From assembly GCA_027623615.1 (NCBI GenBank), contig JAQBVH010000256.1:1-5683 (forward strand): a stretch of 5,683 nucleotides of DNA, given 5' to 3'. The notes beneath the pieces were generated by a model, which did not search any database, was not told the origin of the DNA, and saw nothing but the letters and a program-made list of their open reading frames with translations. Origin of the DNA: Planctomycetota bacterium. Its GTDB lineage: Bacteria; Planctomycetota; UBA1135; GCA-002686595. Position numbers and translations under genes: made by a program. Below are positions 1 through 5,683 of this stretch, piece after piece. Position 1 is the stretch's first letter. The number at the start of each line of letters is the position of its first letter.

Positions 1-3000
1 GAGGTGGACCTGGCTGCGAAGTCACCCGAGCAGCCCGCGGCGAAGCCGACCGATCCGATCCCGGACTGGTTGCCGCTCGCCCGGGTCGAGGAGCTGAACC
101 TCGACCTGCTCCTCGAGGGCGGCGACCGCCTGACCGTACGTGGGGCGACGCTGACCTCGGAGGCAGTCGGTGCGGGCATCGCGTACCAGCTCCACGTGGA
201 CGAGGCCAAGCTCGACGGGGACCCGCCCTGGTCCTCGCCGATCGACGCCCGCGTCCACGTCGAGGACCAGCGTGTCCGCCTCGACGAGCTGGCGCTGCAT
301 GCTCCGATCGCGGGCAGGATCGACCTCGACCTGACGGGCTTCAAGGACGGTGTCCTCGACTGGTCCCTGGACCTGTACGTGCTCGACGGGCACGCGCTGG
401 CGAGCGGGAGCCTCGACGGGTCCCAGCTCGAGGCCGCGGTCCTGCTCGAGGAGCTCCACCTGTCGAAGGTGCACGACCTGCTCGACGCAGCCTGGGCCGA
501 GGACCTGGTCGGCGAAGTGCGCCTCGAGGTGGACGTGACCGCGAACCTCGAAGACCCCGAGGCGACCGTGCTCGACGGCAAGCTCGACGCGCGCGCCGTG
601 GGCTGGCAGGGCCGCAAGCTCGACACGCTGCATGTGCAGGGGTGTGTGTTCGAGGGGGTCGCGAGCCTCACGCGTCTCGAGGCGACCGCGGGCGAGGACC
701 GGATCACCGGGACCAAGATCGAGCTCCCCTTCGCGGAAGGAGCCCAAGCCCTGCGCGAGGACAGCACCGCCCAGTTGCTGCTGGAGGTGACCGACCTCAC
801 TCCCTGGATCCATGGGGCGTCCCCCCCCGAGGAGCCCCTGCCCCCCCACCACATCCACCTGGACCTGCGCGTCGCTGGTGGCCGCGCGCAGATCTTCGGC
901 GGCGAGGTGCGCGTCGCCGACGGCAGCGCCGAGATCAGGAGCGGCGAGCTCTCCTTTCCAGGCACTCAGCCGGATGGGAGCTCGTCTCCCGGCCGCCTCC
1001 TGCTCGACGCGGGCCTCGCGTTCGAGGACCTGGCGCCGGTCGGTCAGCTGCTGGGACAGGAGGACTGGTCGGGCAGTGTGCACGGCGGCCTCCAGCTGGA
1101 GGGCCCACTCGATGGGCTGTCCGGCGTCGCCTCGCTGCATGGCCAGGCGGTCAACATCGCCGGGTTCGACCTGGGAGTCGTCGAACTCGAAGCCGTTGCG
1201 AATGGTCGCGGAGTGCGGCTCGACTCGGCCAGCGCGACCACCGAGGACCTGCAGTTCTCGTTGACCGGTGGATACGCTTTCGAGGACCAGAGCCTGCAGG
1301 GCCTCTCCCTCGACCTCGAGATCACGCGCCCCCACCGCTTCGCCGAGCTCCTCGCGCCCGGCGGCCGGTTGACCGTGAAGGTGCACGCCGATGGTCGGTG
1401 GAGCGCGCCGACCGGGACGCTCGAGGTGGATGGGCTCGACCTCGTCGCGGCGGGCAAGCCGATCGAGGGACTGACGATCCGGGGCACGGCGGCGGACGGC
1501 CGCTGCACCCTCGAGGAGCTGCGCTGCTCGACACCCTACGGCGACCTCGACGCGTCGCTGACGGTGACGCTGCCGCAGCCCGGCGCGGTCGAACAGCCGT
1601 ACGTGCTCGAACTGATCGGACTCAGCCTCACGAGCGACGAGCACCAGCTCGTGCTCGAGGAGACCGCGACCCTGACGGTCGACGGGGAGGCCATCGACCT
1701 GTCCACCCTCACCCTCGCCGGCAACGCGGGACGCCTGACCCTGTCCGGTCACTATGACCCGAGCAGCGTACAGGCTAGCTACCAGCTCGTGGACCTGGCG
1801 CCCCTGCCCTTCCTCGACGACCTCGTCCCGCCGGACACGACCCCGATCCTGATCAGCGGTGCGGGCGAGCTGCAGGGCGGCCGGATCGAGGGCGACCTGC
1901 GCGTCAAGGCGGGAGGTGGCGAGCTCGCGAACCTCACGCTGTCGCTGCCCTTCGAGGTCGAGCAGCCGCTCGCGCCCGGCCCCATGAGCATCACCGGTCA
2001 CCTCGCCCTCCCGAGCGGCCGGCCCCTCGCCCTCGACGCCGACGAGATCCCCACCCAGCTGCACGGCGACTTCCTCGCCGAGCTGGACCTCTCCGGCACC
2101 TGGCGCTCGGTGACCGGCTCGGTGGTCGTCGACGGGACCGAGCTGTGGCTGACCCCCGAGGAGCGCACGGCGCCCTACCTCGTTGCGCCGGCGACCGCCC
2201 AGCTGCGGCTCGTGATCACGGAGGACGCGGTGCGGCTCGAGGCCCTCGACCTGGACCTGCCCGGACGCCTGACGTTGCGAGCGACAGGTTCGATCGCGAC
2301 GGGCATCGACGTGGTCAACCTCGTGGAGGGGGGGGCCGACCCACTGCTCGACGTCCAGACCGACGTGGACGGCGACCTCGTCTTCGAGGACCTGGCGTGG
2401 CTGACCTCGTTGACCGACAGCCTGCGCCGGCTGGAGGGTGCGGCCAGCGGGACCCTCTCGGTCCACGGTCCGCTCGGCGCCCCCGACCTGGGCGCCTCGC
2501 TGCGCATCTCGGACGGCGCGGTGAAGCTGGCCGATGCCCCCGAGCTCGAGCGGCTGAACCTCCTGGTAGAGCTGGAGGGCCACACCCTGACGATCCGCGA
2601 CACGGCCTGGGAGATGGGCGCGTCACCGGTGCGGCTCGCGGGGACGGTCGACCTGGGCGCGGATCCGATCGAGGTCGACGTGCGGCTCGACGGTGAGGAG
2701 GTCCTCCTGAGCCGCTCGTCGTCCCAACGCCTCCGTGGCAACCTGGACCTGACCGTCAACGGCCCCCTCGACCGGCTGAGGATCGGCGGCGAGATCGCGC
2801 TGGTCAGCTCACGCCTGCTGCAGGAGATCGACTTCCTCTCTGCCCTGCAGGGCGGCGGCTCGGTGAACTCGCGCAAGCGCGGCCTGCCACTTCCCTCGTT
2901 CCGGAACGCTCCTCTCTCGACGGCGGAGTTCAATCTGAAGGTCACCACCGCCGAGCCGATCCGGCTGCTCTCGAACGTGGCGCGCGCCGACGTGCGCCTC

Positions 3001-3591
3001 GACCTTGGCATCACCGGCACGGGGGAGGTTCTGGTCCCGACCGGGCGGCTGTTCCTCGACGACCTGCGCTGCCGCCTGCCTGGCGGCACCGTGGTCTTTC
3101 CGCTCGGGATGGTCAGCTTCGAGGACGGCAACCCCTACGACCCGACCCTCGAGATGCGCGGCGAGGCGCGCCTGGCCGGGTACGAGGTGGCCCTGGGTGT
3201 GAGCGGCCGCCTCTCGAGTCCGCTCGTCGACGCGAGCTCGGACCCACCCCTCGGCCAGGACGAACTGATGCTGCTCGTCCTGTCCGGCCAGCCGCCCGCC
3301 ACGGGCGGGGGCGATGCGGCGGCGCGCTCGCTGGGCATCTACCTGGCCCAGGACCTGGCCAAGCGCTGGATGGGCGGGACCAGCCTCGACGAGGACGACA
3401 GCAGCTTCTGGAACCGGCTCGAGATCCAGACCGGACGCGACGTTTCGAAGGCCGGGACGCTGACCCTCGAGATCAGCTACCGCCTGCGCGACGAGTACCC
3501 GGGGCCCCGGGACGCGGTCTACCTGGTGGCCGAACGGGACGTGTACGAGGACTACAACATGGGCGTACGCTTCGTCCTGAGGCGGCGATGA
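1..3591 (+). CDS. tamB: TamB-family translocation/assembly module protein, 5'-truncated
   Basis: This is the inner-membrane-anchored, periplasm-spanning partner of an Omp85 protein, implicated in outer-membrane protein assembly and phospholipid transport. The frame is open from base 1. Residues here are numbered from the GTG at 4, which is probably internal: no ribosome site can be seen, and the family's N-terminal membrane helix is missing, the visible sequence opening directly in a beta-rich region (P-D-W-L-P then alternating hydrophobic strands). Residues 1-780 are AsmA/TamB-type strands rich in Leu-Asp, Gly and Val. From about 790 to 1195 lies the TamB C-terminal domain, with G-T-G-E-V-L-V-P-T-G-R-L around 1004-1015, a G-G-T-V-V-F-P-L-G-M-V-S-F-E-D-G-N-P-Y-D-P segment near 1028-1048, and the signature E-L-M-L-L-V-L-S-G at 1087-1095. 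Four cysteines occur (214, 501, 508, 1023). The stop overlaps the next start. Family assignment is firm; the direct role is inferred from homologues. Confidence 0.93.
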   Translation, partial: EVDLAAKSPEQPAAKPTDPIPDWLPLARVEELNLDLLLEGGDRLTVRGATLTSEAVGAGIAYQLHVDEAKLDGDPPWSSPIDARVHVEDQRVRLDELALHAPIAGRIDLDLTGFKDGVLDWSLDLYVLDGHALASGSLDGSQLEAAVLLEELHLSKVHDLLDAAWAEDLVGEVRLEVDVTANLEDPEATVLDGKLDARAVGWQGRKLDTLHVQGCVFEGVASLTRLEATAGEDRITGTKIELPFAEGAQALREDSTAQLLLEVTDLTPWIHGASPPEEPLPPHHIHLDLRVAGGRAQIFGGEVRVADGSAEIRSGELSFPGTQPDGSSSPGRLLLDAGLAFEDLAPVGQLLGQEDWSGSVHGGLQLEGPLDGLSGVASLHGQAVNIAGFDLGVVELEAVANGRGVRLDSASATTEDLQFSLTGGYAFEDQSLQGLSLDLEITRPHRFAELLAPGGRLTVKVHADGRWSAPTGTLEVDGLDLVAAGKPIEGLTIRGTAADGRCTLEELRCSTPYGDLDASLTVTLPQPGAVEQPYVLELIGLSLTSDEHQLVLEETATLTVDGEAIDLSTLTLAGNAGRLTLSGHYDPSSVQASYQLVDLAPLPFLDDLVPPDTTPILISGAGELQGGRIEGDLRVKAGGGELANLTLSLPFEVEQPLAPGPMSITGHLALPSGRPLALDADEIPTQLHGDFLAELDLSGTWRSVTGSVVVDGTELWLTPEERTAPYLVAPATAQLRLVITEDAVRLEALDLDLPGRLTLRATGSIATGIDVVNLVEGGADPLLDVQTDVDGDLVFEDLAWLTSLTDSLRRLEGAASGTLSVHGPLGAPDLGASLRISDGAVKLADAPELERLNLLVELEGHTLTIRDTAWEMGASPVRLAGTVDLGADPIEVDVRLDGEEVLLSRSSSQRLRGNLDLTVNGPLDRLRIGGEIALVSSRLLQEIDFLSALQGGGSVNSRKRGLPLPSFRNAPLSTAEFNLKVTTAEPIRLLSNVARADVRLDLGITGTGEVLVPTGRLFLDDLRCRLPGGTVVFPLGMVSFEDGNPYDPTLEMRGEARLAGYEVALGVSGRLSSPLVDASSDPPLGQDELMLLVLSGQPPATGGGDAAARSLGIYLAQDLAKRWMGGTSLDEDDSSFWNRLEIQTGRDVSKAGTLTLEISYRLRDEYPGPRDAVYLVAERDVYEDYNMGVRFVLRRR
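821..847 (+). repeat. Paired poly-C tracts (C8 and C7) in tamB
   Basis: A run of eight C (821-828) and one of seven C (841-847) lie 12 bases apart. They encode a Pro- and His-rich linker (A-S-P-P-E-E-P-L-P-P-H-H-I-H, about residues 272-285) between beta units 1 and 3. The reading frame is intact across both. Such tracts are prone to replication slippage and to sequencing error; a one-base change in either would truncate TamB early. Confidence 0.6.
2328..2335 (+). repeat. Poly-G tract (G8) in tamB
   Basis: Eight G in a row encode part of V-E-G-G-A-D at about residues 774-779, in a loop just before the C-terminal domain. The frame is preserved. The tract carries the same slippage potential as the C8/C7 pair upstream, and none of these runs is forced by the amino acids, since Pro and Gly have three other codons each. 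Confidence 0.5.
3579..3582 (+). promoter_or_regulatory. Ribosome binding site (GAGG) of the Omp85 gene
   Basis: GAGG sits 5 bases before the ATG at 3588 and supports that start. It lies wholly inside the tamB reading frame, spanning the last base of a Leu codon and the AGG Arg codon just before the stop. Ribosomes finishing TamB would therefore be positioned to restart on the Omp85 gene. Confidence 0.7.
3588..3591 (+). other. ATGA stop/start overlap between tamB and the Omp85 gene
   Basis: The ATG of the downstream gene (3588-3590) shares bases with the TGA stop of tamB (3589-3591). This classic 4-base overlap implies one transcript and translational coupling, giving linked production of the two partners. 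Confidence 0.9.
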
Positions 3592-3626
3592 GATCAACCA
3601 TCGCCCTCCTCTGGCTGTCGTCCTGC
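3588..3626 (+). other. Putative lipoprotein signal peptide and lipobox of the Omp85 protein
   Basis: The first 13 residues have one Arg at position 2, a short hydrophobic core (I-A-L-L-W-L) and L-S-S-C at 10-13, which matches the lipobox pattern [LVI]-[ASTVI]-[GAS]-C. Cys13 would be the lipidated residue after signal peptidase II cleavage, followed by a 13-residue linker (A-V-V-P-E-A-L-D-P and on) before the first POTRA. The signal is at the short end for a lipoprotein, so a type I signal with weak cleavage remains possible. Confidence 0.55.
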
Positions 3627-5683
3627 GCCGTCGTGCCCGAGGCCTTGGACCCGAGCGCGCCCACCCTCGGGATCGAGCTCGAGCTGGTCGGTAACGAAGG
3701 CCTCGGTCGCAAGGAGATCCTGCGCGCCCTCGCCTTCGACCTCGCGGAGTTCGAGGAGCAGGGCTACTCGCGCGCAGCCGCCGACGACGTGGCCTACGCG
3801 CTCGAGGCCCACTACCTGTCGAAGGGGTATCGCCTCGCGGAGGTCGATGAGCTGGTCACGGAGCCAGGCGGCGAGGTGCACCTGCGCCTCGAAGTCGTCG
3901 AGGGTCCGAGAACGACGATCGATGAAGGGGCGATCCGCGCCGAGGGCGTCACGGCCTTCAAGCGGGCCGAGCTGCTGGCCTTCCTCAACGGGCCGCGCCT
4001 CGGGACGCTCGGTCGCGGCGATCTGATCTTCCAGGAGAGCCGCGTCCGGACCGCGGTGTCCGCGATGGCCGAGGAGTACGCCTACCGCGGTTATCTCGAC
4101 GCGAAGGTCGCGCCGATCGAGATCACCTTCTCCGCGGACGGGAAGCTGGCGAACCTGACCGTGCGCGCCGAGGAGGGGGCCTGCTACCGGGTTGGCCGCG
4201 TTCGGCTCGCCCCTGGGACGCCGCGGCTCGGCGACGGGTCGCAGCTGCGCAGGATCGTCGAGCGTTTCCAGTTCGATGAGGAGCGCAAGCGCCGGGTGTT
4301 CGATCCGCGGTTGCCCTTCGAGCTGCGGGGCGAGCTGCGCGAGATGGTCGCTGCCGAGGGTCGCCCGGACACGCGGGTGACCGTCTCCGCCGCGAGGTAC
4401 GCCGAGACAGCTGAGGGCCCGCAGGTCGACCTCACGATCACCCTGGAGCCCGGCCCGCTGGTGACCATCGGGGAGATCCGCTTCGAGGGCAACGAGCTGA
4501 CCGGTCGCAACTTCCTGCTCTCGCGGCTGCGGCTGAAGCCGGGAGACCCCTTCGCCAGCCCGGAGGCCAGGGAGAGCCTCCGGCGCCTGTACGAGACGAG
4601 CCTGTTCAAGAGCGTGGCCATCGACCTGGTGCCGTCCGATGACGAGCAGGGGGATGCGGTGGTGCGCGACCTGGTGGTGCGCCTCGAGGAGGGCCCGACA
4701 CGGGAGTACTGGGCCGAGCCCGGGTACGGCTCCTACGAGCTGTTCCGCCTGGGCATCGGCGCCCGCGAGCGCAACCTCCTCGGTACCGGTCGCCAGCTCC
4801 GGGCCAAGGCCACCGTGGCGATCCGGGCCGTTCGCGCCGAGGTCGCCCTGACGGACCCGTGGTTCTTCGGCACCGATCTGATCCTGGACGTGCCGCTGAA
4901 CTTCAACCAGCGCGAGCACCCCTCGTTCGTCAGCCGCTCCACCGCGGTCGGCCCCCAGTGGACCAAGCAGTGGGACGGGCACCGGCACTCGACCAGCTTC
5001 GGCTACAAGTTCAAGCGCTCCGAGGTCCAGGACGTCGAGATCGTCGACGCGCTCGTCGCGGCTGCCCTCGAGGACGTGGACCTCTCCTCGATCAACGTGG
5101 TCCAGCGCCTGGACCGGCGCGACAACATCTTCCTGCCCAGCAGCGGGAGCTTCGCGAGCTTGAGCCTCGAGTGGGGTGACCGCTCCATCGGGTCGGAGCT
5201 CGACTACGTGCGGACGGACCTGAACCTGCGTGCGTACCGCGAGCTGATCGAGGACAAGCTCGTCCTGGCCTCCGCGTTCCGCACCGGCCTGATCATGCCC
5301 CACGGAGAGGACGAGACGATCCCCCTCCAGGAGCGCTACTTCAACGGCGGAGAGAACACCGTGCGCGCCTTCGGCGAGGAAGACCTGGGTCCGCACGACC
5401 GCGAGGGCAACCCCCTGGGCGGCGAGGCGCAGACCATCGCAAACCTCGAGCTGCGTTACCGCATCCGGGACGTGGAGTTCGAGGGCTTCGAGGTCGCGCT
5501 CTTTGCCGACGCGGGCAACGTCGTCGGCGACGCCTCGGACTGGGCGCGCTTCGAGGACATGCGCTACGGCCTGGGGCTCGGCGTGCGCTACATCCTGCCC
5601 GTTGGCCCGCTGCGCCTGGACGTGGGCTGGAACCCGGAGGCGGAGGACGGCGAGGACGAGTTCGTCCCCCACTTCGCGTTGGG
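3588..5683 (+). CDS. BamA/TamA-family (Omp85) outer-membrane assembly protein, 3' end just cut
   Basis: This is an outer-membrane beta-barrel insertase or TamB partner. The ATG at 3588 follows a GAGG site at 5-base spacing and overlaps the tamB stop. Residues 1-13 form a short signal with L-S-S-C. Four POTRA domains follow, about 27-110, 112-198, 200-291 and 292-375; the first ends with V-V-E-G-P and the last begins T-I-G-E-I-R-F-E-G-N. The barrel has the family landmarks E-R-N-L-L-G-T-G-R (394-402), L-T-D-P-W-F-F-G (421-428), F-N-G-G-E-N-T-V-R-A-F-G (585-596), F-A-D-A-G-N-V (639-645) and P-V-G-P-L-R-L-D (671-678). The frame is still open at the window end after 698 codons, at H-F-A-L-G, where homologues typically end within a few residues, usually on an aromatic. 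Four POTRAs lie between TamA (three) and BamA (five), so I leave the symbol blank. The tamB neighbour favours a TamA/TamL-like role, but a general BamA shared with TamB is equally possible. There are only two cysteines (13 and 199). Confidence 0.95.
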   Translation, partial: MRSTIALLWLSSCAVVPEALDPSAPTLGIELELVGNEGLGRKEILRALAFDLAEFEEQGYSRAAADDVAYALEAHYLSKGYRLAEVDELVTEPGGEVHLRLEVVEGPRTTIDEGAIRAEGVTAFKRAELLAFLNGPRLGTLGRGDLIFQESRVRTAVSAMAEEYAYRGYLDAKVAPIEITFSADGKLANLTVRAEEGACYRVGRVRLAPGTPRLGDGSQLRRIVERFQFDEERKRRVFDPRLPFELRGELREMVAAEGRPDTRVTVSAARYAETAEGPQVDLTITLEPGPLVTIGEIRFEGNELTGRNFLLSRLRLKPGDPFASPEARESLRRLYETSLFKSVAIDLVPSDDEQGDAVVRDLVVRLEEGPTREYWAEPGYGSYELFRLGIGARERNLLGTGRQLRAKATVAIRAVRAEVALTDPWFFGTDLILDVPLNFNQREHPSFVSRSTAVGPQWTKQWDGHRHSTSFGYKFKRSEVQDVEIVDALVAAALEDVDLSSINVVQRLDRRDNIFLPSSGSFASLSLEWGDRSIGSELDYVRTDLNLRAYRELIEDKLVLASAFRTGLIMPHGEDETIPLQERYFNGGENTVRAFGEEDLGPHDREGNPLGGEAQTIANLELRYRIRDVEFEGFEVALFADAGNVVGDASDWARFEDMRYGLGLGVRYILPVGPLRLDVGWNPEAEDGEDEFVPHFAL
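3666..4712 (+). other. Four tandem POTRA domains of the Omp85 protein
   Basis: Residues about 27-375 contain four beta-alpha-alpha-beta-beta units. Each starts with an 'I-x-x-x-G' type strand, has a helix ending in a Tyr/Gly turn (H-Y-L-S-K-G-Y in unit 1, E-Y-A-Y-R-G-Y in unit 2), and closes on an E-G or E-P-G turn that leads into the next unit. Unit 3 is the most divergent and has a basic patch (E-E-R-K-R-R). POTRA domains bind client strands and partner proteins in the periplasm; here they are the likely docking side for TamB. Confidence 0.85.
4713..5683 (+). other. Omp85 beta-barrel domain (nearly complete)
   Basis: Residues about 376-698 form the membrane barrel. The start is typical (A-E-P-G-Y-G-S-Y-E-L-F-R), and a D-R-R-D-N-I-F-L-P-S-S-G segment near 509-520 matches the conserved 'rD.rd.p..P..G' turn. 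Loop 6 holds V-R-A-F at 592-595 (bases 5361-5372). The final strand runs through H-F-A-L-G to the window edge, where the beta-signal and stop codon are expected within a few codons. Confidence 0.88.

Larger units (their letters stand above)
445..2838 (+). repeat. About eight degenerate ~100-residue AsmA/TamB beta repeats (protein level)
   Basis: The TamB region contains a recurring pattern: a strand ending in 'x-D-L-x-P' or similar, a short hydrophobic or helical loop, then G-x-[LV]-x-[LV]-x-[VL]-x-G strands. I place anchors near residues 153 (L-H-L-S-K), 265 (V-T-D-L-T-P), 343 (F-E-D-L-A-P), 441 (L-E-I-T-R-P), 598 (L-V-D-L-A-P), 682 (A-D-E-I-P-T), 797 (F-E-D-L-A-W) and 900 (D-G-E-E-V-L-L). 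Spacings run from about 78 to 157 residues and average close to 107. Units 3 and 7 are the most alike and share an exact 15-base match (1021-1035 and 2383-2397). This fits the stacked beta-taco groove of the family. The alignment was made by eye, so unit borders are approximate. Confidence 0.55.
2371..3591 (+). other. TamB C-terminal (DUF490) domain
   Basis: This is the most diagnostic part of the TamB protein, residues about 790-1195. It opens with a strand-loop unit (V-F-E-D-L-A-W at 793-799, then G-T-L-S-V-H-G-P-L-G-A-P) and passes through the G-G-T-V-V-F-P-L-G and N-P-Y-D-P-T-L segments. It then reaches the D-P-P-L-G-Q-D-E-L-M-L-L-V-L-S-G block at 1080-1095, where the family usually has 'P.l...eil.lLl.G'. 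An amphipathic stretch follows (1107-1122), then N-R-L-E-I-Q-T-G and three final strands. In Escherichia coli this end of TamB contacts the outer-membrane Omp85 partner, and the same is inferred here. The protein ends F-V-L-R-R-R rather than on an aromatic residue. Confidence 0.9.

Noticed and set aside
4..6. GTG at 4 as the true start of tamB
   Set aside because: The frame is open to base 1, no ribosome site is visible, and the N-terminal membrane anchor of the family is missing, so the real start is probably upstream of the window.
642..1757. A 371-codon plus-strand frame inside tamB
   Set aside because: An Arg/Pro/Gly/Ala-rich out-of-frame product typical of high-GC shadows, lying wholly within the TamB frame.
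22..2583. An 853-codon open frame on the minus strand opposite tamB
   Set aside because: It is a shadow of a GC-rich gene with strong third-position G/C bias. The product is a low-complexity mix of R, Q, E, V, L, H and G with no domain pattern, while the plus strand encodes a clear TamB.
3498..3511. A perfect 14-base palindrome (CCCGGGGCCCCGGG) 76 bases before the Omp85 start
   Set aside because: It is inside tamB coding sequence (Y-P-G-P-R-D). A rough estimate at about 70% GC gives about one such palindrome by chance in a window this size. It has no loop and no U-run, so it is not a terminator.
3594..5672. A 692-codon open frame on the minus strand opposite the Omp85 gene
   Set aside because: Same cause. 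The plus strand carries every Omp85 landmark, and the antisense product has no recognisable motif and a skewed composition.
1..5683. A novel defence, mobile or RNA-based system
   Set aside because: Both strands are accounted for by two known envelope-biogenesis families. I found no repeats with spacers, no integrase or transposase, and no non-coding stretch that could hold an RNA gene.

Overview
The window is fully coding, GC-rich (by eye around 70%), and carries two genes on the + strand, both cut by the window edges. It looks like the chromosome of a diderm (outer-membrane) bacterium, because both products belong to families that work between the inner and outer membranes. The high GC and strong G/C preference at third codon positions would suit Myxococcota or deep-branching Planctomycetota, but nothing here fixes the phylum. 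I see no mobile element, RNA gene, CRISPR array, promoter or terminator, and no gap longer than a few bases without a gene.

Region 1 (1-3591) is most of a TamB-family protein (translocation and assembly module; AsmA-like, bridge-like 'beta-taco' superfamily). The N-terminal inner-membrane anchor lies outside the window. What remains is about 1,195 residues of beta-rich repeats ending in a well-preserved TamB C-terminal domain.

Region 2 (3588-5683) is an Omp85-superfamily outer-membrane protein (BamA/TamA type). It has four recognisable POTRA domains and a 16-strand-type barrel whose sequence runs to within a few residues of the expected C-terminus. Its N-terminus is a very short signal with a lipobox-like L-S-S-C, so it may be a lipoprotein, as in TamL of Bacteroidota.

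The genes overlap by 4 bases (ATGA), and the ribosome binding site of the second lies inside the last codons of the first, so they are almost certainly co-transcribed and translationally coupled. Functionally they form the two halves of one trans-envelope machine: TamB spans the periplasm from the inner membrane and docks on the POTRA domains or barrel of its Omp85 partner. Such a machine supports outer-membrane protein assembly and, for TamB-like proteins, phospholipid transport to the outer membrane.

This is a recognisable system, not a new one. The points worth a second look are the lipobox, the four-POTRA partner, a VRAF variant of the conserved L6 VRGF motif, the roughly 100-residue repeat organisation of TamB, and C/G homopolymer tracts within tamB.
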